A DNA stretch of 41,135 nucleotides from contig JNDT01001408.1 of the NCBI GenBank assembly GCA_000697055.1, positions 1 through 41,135 of the forward strand, read 5' to 3'. Every line of letters starts with the position of its first letter. Position 1 is the stretch's first letter. Positions 1 through 9,797 of this stretch are shown in pieces. A program made the position numbers and the translations under genes. The stretch is from Saksenaea vasiformis B4078. Its lineage: Eukaryota; Mucoromycota; Mucoromycetes; Mucorales; Saksenaeaceae. The notes under the pieces are model-generated. The model saw only the letters and a program-made list of their open reading frames with translations, had not been told where the DNA came from and ran no database searches.

Positions 1-234
1 CTCCTCATCAACAATATAATCCATTGATTCCGGTCTGCCATACTCGTCGACGACAGAACCTTTTCCATTTTCAAACAAGAATTGAATGTTCATTATCTGT
101 GATTTCTGGTGTAATTGTGAAAAAGGAATAAAACGTGGACCAGCAATTGGCGTGCTCTTATATATCCAAAAAATGCCAAGGTTTTGTCCTACAAACTATT
201 CTTAGCAGCATGGCATCTGATTTGTCAGCGAAGA

Positions 235-352
235 CGAATTTACATTTCGTACAACATGAATTTTCTTCCTGGCATCAGGTGAATTGATTTTCCTTCAGGG
301 CAAATTTATTTTTCGTACAATCTGAATTTGTTCTCACCATTGGGCGAATTTA
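235..352. repeat. degenerate ~60-bp repeat, two to three copies
   Basis: The core CGAATTTACATTTCGTACAA at 235-254 recurs in diverged form at about 300-319 (AAATTTATTTTTCGTACAA), each followed by a TGAATTT. A shorter third piece, GCGAATTTACTTTCC, lies near 344-358. The spacing of about 60 bp suggests an old tandem duplication. Function unknown. Confidence 0.45.
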
Positions 353-526
353 CTTTCCGGAAAGAGTGTATCTCCGAAGCTATCTTCGTGCAAATCACTG
401 ACGCCAATCTTCGGGTGGTAGCGCTGGGCAGACTTTAGACGATTCCTTTGAAGCTCATAACCGTCTTCGGATAGTATAAGCAGCGACAAATAACGATAAG
501 TCGGATATCAATGACGGACACCCTGT

Positions 527-817
527 CTAACAGCAATGTTGGTGAAGATCTAAAATAGTTGCGACAACGGATTTGTCGGCGCACGCAAAGGTCCTTGGGT
601 AACCATGTAGTCTATATTTGTGAACGTGCGACTTGAAAATTTGCTGGGTACGATCTTGGCTTTTGAAAAGAATACATACGTCGGAACAGGAACACTTCTT
701 GAGATGACGAGCGATAAGGTTCAGAGATCGACCCCGGTCGGTTGTGTGGTTCATTTTGTACAGATATCGGAAAGAAACAAGAAAAGATAGAGCATTGTCG
801 TCTGGTAGCTTAATCAA
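527..817 (-). CDS. possible partial or decayed ORF, Cys/His-containing
   Basis: A 96-codon open frame that I do not recognise. It contains a CSCSDVC cluster followed by HVHKYRLHGYP and ends in HQHCC, so a zinc-binding fold or a remnant of a SWIM- or C2H2-type transposon protein is conceivable. I could not link it to a second exon with a credible splice site on either side. The frame may also open by chance. Confidence 0.2.
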   Translation of the reverse strand: MIKLPDDNALSFLVSFRYLYKMNHTTDRGRSLNLIARHLKKCSCSDVCILFKSQDRTQQIFKSHVHKYRLHGYPRTFACADKSVVATILDLHQHCC

Positions 818-1013
818 AAGAGTGGGTTCCGGGAAAATAGAATATGTGTTTTGATCAAGCTACGTGAAGTCATGCAGAACAGGAGTCTGACCAGCTGATC
901 GGTCGGATGGACCGGTTTGGAAGCAATTACCATTATACACAAGTATCTCCTGTCACTGCAAGCTTTCCGTCAACCGAGAAAAATGCATAAAATAGACTAT
1001 CATGACGTAGCAC

Positions 1014-3133
1014 ATGTACTCGTATGGCAAATCGATCACTATAAAAAGCACGCCATATTTCGCGCGTTCTGATGAATTACCTTCTCCTTCGCAAATGACA
1101 GTATCAGCCACCGGTAATGGGCATGCTGACGAGCACACTGGTCTCTTGAATGCCTCGTCCGCGGCATACACTTTGGAACTTCCTGACATTGATCAATTTG
1201 ATCCAACGGTCCCGCTTGACAAGTTAACGGAGACTGTCGAGGAAATTATAATGCACGATGAATCGAAGCAAAAGAAGGTTTCGCGCGAAACATACCAGCA
1301 CGCGACCGACCGATGGCTAACAAAGCACCATCACGGACTACTGGCGCGCTATGGCATAATCAATCAAGAAGCACCGGGAAGCGGTCTCCCTCTCACCATT
1401 TGCAACGATATTTGGCAGGTGGGAAAAAACGCATCGGTCTGTGCCATCCTAGGGTTGCTTGCAGAACAACGACAGGAAAGTCAAGAAATTGACAAAGCAC
1501 ACGAAGTGTTCATGCAATACTTGGCTCTTGCGACTCTAAAGCACGCACTGAGTCAGACTGCAACCGCTGATGTGGTAAAGAAGGAGATGCTGATTAAACC
1601 ATGGGTAAATAGCAAATCAGGTAGGTCTATCGGCACTTTAGACACCAATATCTGATATTTAATGTTCAGCACTTCACCTGGCGATTGAGAATAACTACCA
1701 AGTATTCTTGTCTGATGGAGATATCACTAGTTTTACACAGGTAAACCAGTATTCTCTAGAAGAATTCTTATTTTTTTTTTTATCTAACGCGTCTTTGCTT
1801 TTCGTTTCGCTAGGAGCTCTGGGCTCATGGGCGCAACTGGCGGGATGTCAAGCATCCTTCATGTATCTGGGACTCGCACAAACCCGTAAACCGGTACAAT
1901 ACATTCTACTGGCTGACGAGCACGTTAACGCGATTCTTCACACGCTGGGCTGCAGCAAGGTAAAACAACGGCGTGCATGCTTGTTTGGGAGTCTGAGTTC
2001 GTTCATTTGTTTGTGCTAGGTATCAAGCCTATATCGGTTTGTTCACCGGGCTCGTGTATTTGGCACTGCAACTGGCAACAATAGCTGATGAAGACTATCT
2101 CAACGAAAAGCCTCGACCTTATGAGTACGTTTACTACGGTTTTGTGATATCAGACGTGCTACTCGAGCTGGGAAAGGTAAAAAAAATAAAATAAAGATAA
2201 GAGCGGTAGATAAAAAGCAGACTTGAAACTTAACAAAAGATCTTTCGTGCAGATTTTCAGACACCCAACGCGAGCATTTGAAACATTATCTACTTTCCTT
2301 TCATTGACAGCCACCGGACTTGCCTTTTCTGCTTTTGTACTTCGAACAGATGGACTTCTTTCTTCTGATCTGGAAGATCAAATCAAAAAGATAGAACTTT
2401 CATACATATTGGCTATATGGGCAACACCTTTGATGGCGTTCCGACTCTTTATCTGGTCTGACAATCTCTGGTGGCCTGTCTCCAAAATCAATTACATTGT
2501 ACAGAAATGCGTCGCTAGTTCATTGTGGACCATTGCGCTGTCGTTCTTTACTCTCCTTGCCTTCTGGGTCAGTCTCTACTTCCTCCAGCGAAATGATATC
2601 GACCCATGGGTGCTCCTGTTAAACCTGTTGCTCGGTGAATTACAGTAAGTCATCCCTCTTTCGTTGTACGAAGACTCAAATCTAAACTAAAACCTTCTGT
2701 CAATAGCGCCCCGCGCATCGGTGGCACAGTGATCTACAAGCCTTATTCAGCCGGCGTGCTACTTGTCGTATTCCTGAGCTTGGCATTGCTTGTCGGATCA
2801 TTGCTCGTCGCATCTTTCCTGGCTGTCGTTCTTGAGATATATCCAAACCTTCCAGGCGTCAAAAAAATCATACAGGCTCAACGATCCGTGCGCAATCCAG
2901 AATTTGGTGTCTTTATTCCCAGCGTTGCAATGGAAATCTTAATCGGTGGCGTATGGTTGTTAGTGCGACCTTTCCACGGACACGGAAAGATCGTATGGTT
3001 GGAAAAGACCAGACAGGTCTTATGGTATATTGTGTATTCCCCGATCATCCTTGTTGTGGGTATTGCGGAGCTCTTGGTATTTGCCGCTGAACAGGCTTAC
3101 AAATATTACGAGCGATGTCGTAACCGTAATTGA
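1014..3133 (+). CDS. Yvc1/TRP-like vacuolar cation channel
   Basis: Six exons: 1014-1620, 1670-1740, 1814-1959, 2020-2176, 2253-2644 and 2707-3133. All joins keep frame and give 599 aa; an internal ATG at 1095 would give 572 aa. The N-terminal third is soluble and helical and includes ALHLAIENN, as in the N-terminal helical domain of fungal TRPY channels. A tryptophan/basic linker follows (ELWAHGRNW, then FYWLTSTLTRFF). About seven hydrophobic segments lie roughly at residues 279-297, 337-357, 374-394, 410-434, 474-501, 525-545 and 566-589. Family knowledge: Yvc1 releases vacuolar Ca2+ on osmotic or mechanical stress. I infer this family from the overall layout and scattered motifs, not from an alignment; another fungal polytopic channel is possible. 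An AATAAA at 3143-3148 just after the stop fits a polyadenylation signal. Confidence 0.7.
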
Positions 3134-3833
3134 TTTGACACAAATAAAGCAGTTATTTGTTGCTAACTCTCCGTATCAACATCACGTTACGTTTCAAATT
3201 GATTGTTTTAAGCAAGATATGCTTCACATGCATTATATGCATCCTTGGATCCGTGCTCAAAGACATAACCCATCTGCTTTGGATAGCGTCTTTACTTATT
3301 GGCATTACAAAACACGGAGAGATCTCGGTAGCCCTACCAAACAAAGCGGCACACAACCGTGACACGGTGTGTTTCAGAATAAAGACACCAGTACCTTTTT
3401 TTTTTTTTCATCCGGGAACGGCTAATCGCTCTAGTCCAGTGGTACGATTCAGACATGAATGCCAGTAAAAGTATGTGATTTGAAAAACATCGCCTCAAGT
3501 TGGTATTGTTGTGGGTTGATGTCAGACAATCTTGCGCTGGGGAACAGCGGAGAAGCAGATACTTTTACGTAAGTCAAAAAGTGGATTGCGCTGACCGATT
3601 TTCCCAGTGGCCCCGGATGTGATAAACATTTATCAGGTTGCATGGGTCCTTTGTCCCTACTTGCTTTACATCCCCGGTATGCGCTTTTGTTGGAGGATTA
3701 ATCACGTCTCTCGGTGTACCTTAACCTGCATGACCTTTGTCCCGAACTACCTCGGCATTGGTGACGCTTGACACCCATGCCCAATAAATGATGCTATAAT
3801 CAGTATCCCCCATCTTCTACAATAGGTCGCTGG
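3134..3833. other. intergenic, channel gene 3' flank
   Basis: Short overlapping ORFs occur on both strands, but none has splice sites or composition suggesting a gene. A T-tract lies at about 3396-3408. I see nothing else definable. Confidence 0.5.
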
Positions 3834-4620
3834 ATGTTATATCGCCTCAAATCCTTTGCAGTCCTGAAGACGATCTCCTCTTCCTGCTCGACTCATCATG
3901 ATGTGGGTTCCAGCATTTCCACAGCGTCATGGAAATACCCTCTAGTGTCTAGCTCGCATCTGAGACAGCAGGAATGGCGAGAAGGCGTTTTCATCTTCAG
4001 TATGGAAGCAATCAATTTTTTGTTCTAACGATGCAGGATGTGGCGAATATCCTTTGTGAAAAAAATCCATCCCTCCGACGGCTGGATACAGGATATGGGT
4101 CATTGCCTGTGAGTGATTATTGGGAAGAGAGATATAAGCCTTTCTCTTTTACGCACTCCAGGTACCCTGTCATTATGAAACATCTTTTTGTGTCAGACCG
4201 GTGGTGGATCCTGCGTCTGACACGACCCAAAATAATTTTCAAAATCTTTAAATTCTCAGTCATACAGTCTTCAAGGCACGTTATACATTATGGAGAATGA
4301 ATTGATGTCAACGCTGGACGGCATGTAAGCATACTAGACTTTCGAATCGTCTTGCTCATGGACATGAAAAAGTGCGAACAAAGAAGGCGTCAAGGGAGTA
4401 CTTCTGGCTGACGAAATGGGCCTCTGCCTTGGAGGTAACGATCACTCACCTGTGTAAATTGTCTTGTTGACCTTCTTGAGAAAGCACGAGGGATTGCTAA
4501 ACCAGAAGCAGCCGCCTTCGTTACATCCATAGCTAATGCAGCTTGGCAGCTTAGCGATGTCGTGGAAGTAGAGGACAAGTCGCAATACCCTACCATTCAT
4601 GCTGAGTACGAGAATACGTA
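3834..4620 (+). pseudogene. decayed coding fragment with SNF2-helicase-like motif I
   Basis: Short coding-like segments sit in changing frames. One reads SPEDDLLFLLDSS near 3861. WRISFVKKIHPSDGWIQD near 4040-4095 ends at a GTGAGT donor, and a CACTCCAG acceptor follows at about 4161. GTLYIMENELMSTLDG (about 4277-4324) ends at GTAAGC. At about 4388-4435 the frame reads GVKGVLLADEMGLCLG, which resembles the SNF2/SHPRH/Irc20 ATP-binding motif GGILADEMGLGKT but has lost the GKT residues that bind phosphate. A further open stretch, KARGIAKPEAAAFVTSIANA, runs near 4482-4540. Several stops and frame changes cannot be removed by plausible introns, so I read this as a dead remnant. A divergent live gene is less likely. 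Confidence 0.4.
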
Positions 4621-4764
4621 TGTTGCATTTGTATTGGACACAGCGACTTTCTTTTTTAAAACTAATACTTATTTATTACAGCAAGGTTATTATCCGTAGA
4701 GAAGGAACTTTTACTCTTACTATGTTTATGTAAAAAAAAAGCAAAAAAAAAGAGCGGTTTATAC

Positions 4765-5819
4765 TCATTCCGTCTTGCTTTTCTTTTTTGGTGCTGGATG
4801 TTCTTGTTCTTCAGCCGGCCGTTTTCCAGTCGTATCACGTGGTTTCTTCTGGAAAAAGCTGGTAATCGAACCTTTCAGTTGATCCACTGGAACGACAAAA
4901 TCGGGCGAGTTGTTCTTGACCGATCCAACCTTGTCTGTCACTTGATAACTATGGGTCTTCTTAATGCCATTGCACATTGATATCGATTCCTGATTTACCA
5001 AAGCAAATTGCCTTCGTATGGTTTCATCATCTGCACTAATTTCTCGTTCCAGCGTTGTGATGGATCCAGCCATGTCTGGATGTCCGACGATCCATTCTCC
5101 AGTATCACCGGCATCCGATCATGTAAAAAAGAGAAAAATGAAGAAGCAGACGTAGTTACGATAGTACAAGTGTATAGACGATTCTCTATTAAACAGTCAT
5201 CAATGAAACGAATGACAACATCCTCGACATACCTTGATCCTCAAAGATATCGTAAAGTCCCGCAAAAAGCATCAATTTGCCATCTTTTCGTTTGGTGTAG
5301 TATGGAACCTTTTTGTTGCTGGAGAGCTTTTTCCATTCATAAAAGCTTTGTCGCTTTAGTCGTCGAACGAAGCATACCATCCTTCCTTTATCTTACCCTT
5401 CTGCGACGACAATACATCGTCTTTTTTGCTTGGCACGGTCAAACATCGACCTCTCCAAGGTAAGCGTCTCGTCTCGGGCATTGATAGGCTAGAACATTCA
5501 CCAAGATAAGTAAAACCCCATGTTTATGCTACTTACCTGGGCGTCAGGCGTCTGCTTGGCGTACGAAGGAATAAATCCCCATCGCTAAACCATAATTAAG
5601 TACTACAATTCCTACTCTTCAGACTACTACCATCGTTTGAATCATCAGCTCATTTTGGTCATTCATGCGAACAACAGGGATCCACCCACGAGGTGCCAGA
5701 TTGTAACTTGGGTAGAACTTGTCTTCAGCTTCCCATGTTTCTGTCACGTCCACATCACTTTCAAGCAGCCTGCTTCGGAGATCGGGTGCGCATAAGGAGC
5801 ATGCGAAGCGTCCGCACAT
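4765..5819 (-). CDS. HMCES/SRAP-domain protein (abasic-site DNA-protein crosslinker)
   Basis: Six exons: 5819-5631, 5584-5537, 5488-5397, 5345-5233, 5185-4999 and 4948-4765. They join in frame to 270 aa. The ATG at 5819 is chosen because it puts the catalytic cysteine at position 2 (MCGRF), where removal of Met exposes it; a GTG two codons upstream would not. Intact family residues: Cys2, Asn40 in YNLAP, Glu113 in EGFYEW and His169 in HDRMP. RWGFIPSY and NARDET are also typical. Family knowledge: HMCES/YedK forms a thiazolidine crosslink with abasic sites in single-stranded DNA at replication forks, shielding them from error-prone processing. The tail contains KGSITSFFQKK, resembling a PCNA-binding PIP box, then a Lys-rich probable nuclear signal (PKKKSK). 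It lies downstream of the Fanzor remnant on the same strand. Confidence 0.93.
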
Positions 5820-6220
5820 GATCACTTTCTAATTCTGCTAAGAATGTCTCCGTATTTGTTCTACTTTGTGACTAAAACGAAAAGAGTACGTACGGTTGTC
5901 CAACCGAAAGAGTCTTTTTTCAATCTCAATCGCTTTTATTTCAGCTAAATGCCGTGTGTGCCCTTATTATTATGAAACAGCACATTCTAGCATCTTGATT
6001 CATCCATTAAACAGCATGCTGAGCGACAAGATAGCTAACTCTACCAAGAGAGCAAGGTGACAGATGGTCATCGTGCACCACTTTATCTTTACCGAGCAGA
6101 AATACACTACTCCTGAAAAAGTATCCGTATTAAAATAGACCCGGGGCTAGCAAGTAGAGTAGACATGTCTATAGTGTTTACCTAAGCAGCGTAAACATCT
6201 ACGCGTCTTTGATACGCGGA
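5820..6220. other. Fanzor 3' flank and HMCES upstream region
   Basis: There is no gene in these 400 bases. They should contain the HMCES promoter and, if the Fanzor unit follows OMEGA-system layout, the segment encoding its guide RNA scaffold plus the element's end. A small perfect hairpin at 6202-6216 is listed separately. I could not identify terminal inverted repeats or a target-site duplication by eye. Confidence 0.4.
6202..6216 (-). other. small hairpin just 3' of the Fanzor stop
   Basis: CGCGT and ACGCG flank a short loop, giving a 5-bp stem about four bases past the Fanzor stop codon on the minus strand. In OMEGA systems the guide RNA scaffold commonly overlaps or follows the nuclease gene's 3' end, so the position is suggestive. 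The stem is short and could be chance. Confidence 0.2.
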
Positions 6221-9200
6221 TCATGATTGTGGTGTCGGTGGGGTTCTTCTGAATGCGGGTAGCCGCTCATCAGATGTTATATGCGATAATGAAATTGCAT
6301 GGATGTTCCTTGATGCGTTTGTATCCCTTTGCCACACTGTTCCGCAACTGGTACAGTTCAGAACACTATGCAAATGTTGATTTGCATCAATATTGATGTT
6401 CTCCAATTCCCGTTGACCGCAGCTTGAACGAACTTGTGAGGTGCAATATTCGTCAACGTTGATTAACACCAGCCGCCCTTCTCGTTCAGCTTCTTTCATC
6501 AGGCGTTTGCAACGATTGGCCAAACCAACAGGTTTCGAGCTATACCGGTTACGCCCAAACTGGGCATCTCCAAACGCGATGAGAGGCACCTTGCTGGTGT
6601 CGTGGTCGGTAGGAGCCTTTTTCCATTTGCTATTGAATGCAACAAAGGTTAAATGCCGATGTACTGGAACAAACGAACAGTTACTCACTTTTGTCTAACT
6701 GATCGCTCCATTTGGGGAGCATGTTGGAGTTGGCCAGGCGGTTTCCGACGTTTTTTGCGTCTTGTTCCGTCTGGTCTCATACTTTGCTGGTAGCTCTCGG
6801 GGGATAAACCTGAACGGCTTCCTTGAGCGCCACTGTAACTTCCATATTCAACACCACCATCAGTTAACACATTGACCAGCTCCGCATCCATTCGCTGACG
6901 TCCGCGATAATTGTTAAATTTCATTTGTTGGAAATCTTTGTCGTAAAACTGGATCAGCGTAGGAAAAACTTAAAGAGTCCTGCCAACATATTCCCGGATT
7001 CCTTCTAGTGTCGACACCTTTGCTGTAGGCATACTTGACTCTACCGGACCAATATCGGCGTCATCTCTCTTTTGCTTTGTTTTTGCAACTGTTTTGTCGA
7101 ATCCGGCGCACACGTAATATTCGGCGGAAGATATGCGGCGTATTTCGTGAGCGTCGTTCTGCTCATCATCGGATTCGTCAGATGAAAGCTCAGGAAGCTC
7201 CCGTGCTCCAACTGAGTCAACACTGGTATAGGCGTCCAAGCTGCTCCCGTCGCTGCTAACAAAAATCTCTGTCACGCAGGGATCGACGCCCCATACCCTA
7301 AAGTATTCCAACTCCTATGGTTGGAAATCCTCAAAATCAAGGGCTGGCAGTACTTCATGACCGGAGATCTTCTTGTTGAACAAGATGGATACCGCATACC
7401 CATCCGTGTCGATGCTATTGTTGAAGAACAATCCTGTATTCCTATATTTGGCCATCCAAATTTTAGAAAAGTTAACTTTTTATAATGGGTACGTGCTTCG
7501 TTCTTACCTATGCGGACCGTGACGGACTGTGGATCCCTTCTCGGAATATAATCGCTGAGATCGGCTGCTCGAAGTAGCTGTCCTAAGGTCTGCTGGTCAA
7601 TATGTATGTGCTTTTTAGTGAACTGGGGCTTTGGGATCAGAGAGAAAAGACGCTCGGTCTTGGCTACGTGGTGCAATTCTGGAAGGAATGTAAATGGCAA
7701 CAGCTCTCTGTTTCCGATACGATCCTTGAGATAGACACCAGAAACCTCGATTTGAACCTGTGCCTCGTTTACGGCATCATGAAGCTGTCGCACGGACTCC
7801 TGGGAAATGTTTGTGATTGCCTGCGCGTCAAATGGACGTTGCTGATTCACAAGCCGACATAACAAATGGGAAAGTGATTGTTTGCGGCGAGGACCCATAG
7901 TGCTGTGTTCAGGTAACGTCTTGAGGACGTTCCTCGCCCAGCCAAATGGGGGCTACAACCTGCGCATCATCTGCCAAAATTACCTGCTGCTGGTTGTATT
8001 CCTCGAATTGTTGCTGTATCCGAAAGGCGAAATGGACGAAGAACTGGAGATATCGGGATAGAAGCGCTGTTGTTAAATGTTGTCCTGAGGACGGTTGCCC
8101 ATCAGTAACGGTAAGCCTCCTAATTTCACGCAACAGTGCTTCGGTTGAAGCGTTGACGGAGATATTTGCTGGCAATACAGTCGGTGTTGCATCTTGATCG
8201 ACTTCTGTCAAGGCCGAACCCACGAGCGATCGTAACTGGGTCATTATTTGGAGGAAACTATGGAGGGTTCCATGCGCCAAGGAGAAATCAAAGCCGTCTG
8301 TATTCAGTAAGTTCAAGACACCAATGATGGCATTCAACGCATGTAGAACAGAGTCAATAAGAGCCATAACGGTAGGAATATGGTGAAATTGGAAAGAAGC
8401 TTCAGGATAACCGCTTAAGTTCAAGATAACTTGAGCTGCTTCAACAATTGCCGACCCCGCTGCTACGAAGGATCGAACAAGATCTGATCTGGCAACTTTC
8501 AAGATAGCCGAGAGCGATGAAACCGAGGTGTGTGCTTCAATGACAGTAAATATGGATTCGAAATCAGTCGTTGTCTCATCCATTAGTCGTTCAACAGCGT
8601 CATTGACATTATCCGCCATGCTTTCATCGATATCTGTACTATCCGGCCATGCCGGAGGGAAGAGTACATCATCAGCACAAGTCTGATAGATAAATTTGGC
8701 CAGCTTGTATGCATCATTTTTTCGAAGGTCCTAGGTATCGATTAATATGAATATAACGTGCGCTACAAGGAAGTCACTTACAGGAACCAGTTGACGTAAA
8801 CGCAATTGTAAAGACGATGTAGTCCAGGCGTCAAAGTTTTCGACAATATTGTTGATCATGCAAGAGCTGTATGTTTCTGCTGTTGAAGAAAGCATGTGGC
8901 TGTACTGTTGCTCGCCATGAATGGGTCGGGCCCAGCAGGTTGGAAACTCGACAACGAACTCTCGAAAGCTCGATGTCAGAGATATTCTCAGTTCATCCGT
9001 GATAACCACAGTGTTTGTTATCTGCTGTCCTGTCATGAGCTGGAAAACCGAGCAGAAGAATTCTTTGCTAAAGACCACTGCGGGTAATGGTTGCTGATTG
9101 TTCAGTTGCCGATACACAAAGAAATTGACGAACAAATGGCTCTTGATTACAACATCCCGGTTGTAATCAACCACATCGTCAATCACGCTTATCAGAGTGT

Positions 9201-9722
9201 TTTTCTCAGAAGATGGTAGACTTATAAACTTGTCTAAACCGGTTTTCCTGATAGTCTTTCGAACTTTGCCTACTTCCTGGCGAAGTTGCGCGATATTCCT
9301 TAGCTTCTGGTACGGGCAAAGACGAGAGGAACTCCTGCTATGTGTTTTGGAGGTATCAAAGCTGTTGTTTCTCAAGCACGTTGGACACTGCGGAAGAGGT
9401 TTCTGTACATCATCTTTCCGTCGAAGGGAACGGGCAGTACTCTTCTGCAATTTTTCGTCGGGATTTTGTTTCCGCTTTTGCGCTCGTCTTCCAGCAGGCC
9501 GTTGACATCGCTGCCTATCCGATGGGCCAGGTTGATCATCGCTTTGATTGCCAAGCTCTTGTTGGCGTTCTTCTAACAAATCCATATTAGCGATTCGTGT
9601 GAATATACTGCTCCTCTGTACTCACCCTCTTCTGCCGCTAACTGCTTTTTTAGCCGTTTTTTGTATAGGATTGTATCTCGGTGAGACGTTCCTTCGTAAC
9701 TGGTCAATTGTGGTAAATCCAT
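6221..9722 (-). pseudogene. Fanzor-type RNA-guided nuclease, inactivated
   Basis: Predicted exons: 9722-9626, 9572-8782, 8730-7984, 7952-7508, 7475-6689 and 6629-6221. Together they give 1091 codons, with in-frame TAG at 7315-7317 (codon 747) and TAA at 6970-6972 (codon 862). Reading on past each stop, the family sequence continues in the same frame. Domains: basic N-terminus with a CxxC...H...C motif (about residues 95-118), a helical middle, then a RuvC nuclease. RuvC-I is GVDPCVTEIF (Asp758), the Glu of NVDEY is residue 1016, and RuvC-III is RDTNASRNI (Asp1058), preceded by the CTSC half of a zinc ribbon. The other half reads VRSSC where VCxxC is expected. The G of the usual DPG is Cys here. 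Two proposed introns are only 31-32 nt. Fanzors are eukaryotic TnpB relatives that cut DNA guided by an omega RNA. The frame is open upstream of the ATG to 9797. Confidence 0.82.
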
Positions 9723-9797
9723 AAGTTTTTGATAATGAAAGTTGTCTTTTCTTCCAGTCAGAAACCAGTCATCCAGAAAAGAAAATAATCTTTCCAA

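Larger units (their letters stand above)
1..1013. other. left-edge region without a firm gene
   Basis: No ORF here joins convincingly into a gene. The region holds a degenerate repeat (235-352) and a weak minus-strand ORF (527-817), both listed separately. The last few hundred bases probably contain the promoter of the channel gene that begins at 1014 or 1095, but I see no clear TATA element. Confidence 0.4.

Noticed and set aside
6202..6216. Considered calling the hairpin a terminator
   Set aside because: Eukaryotic protein genes do not use such hairpins to stop transcription, and the stem is only five pairs.
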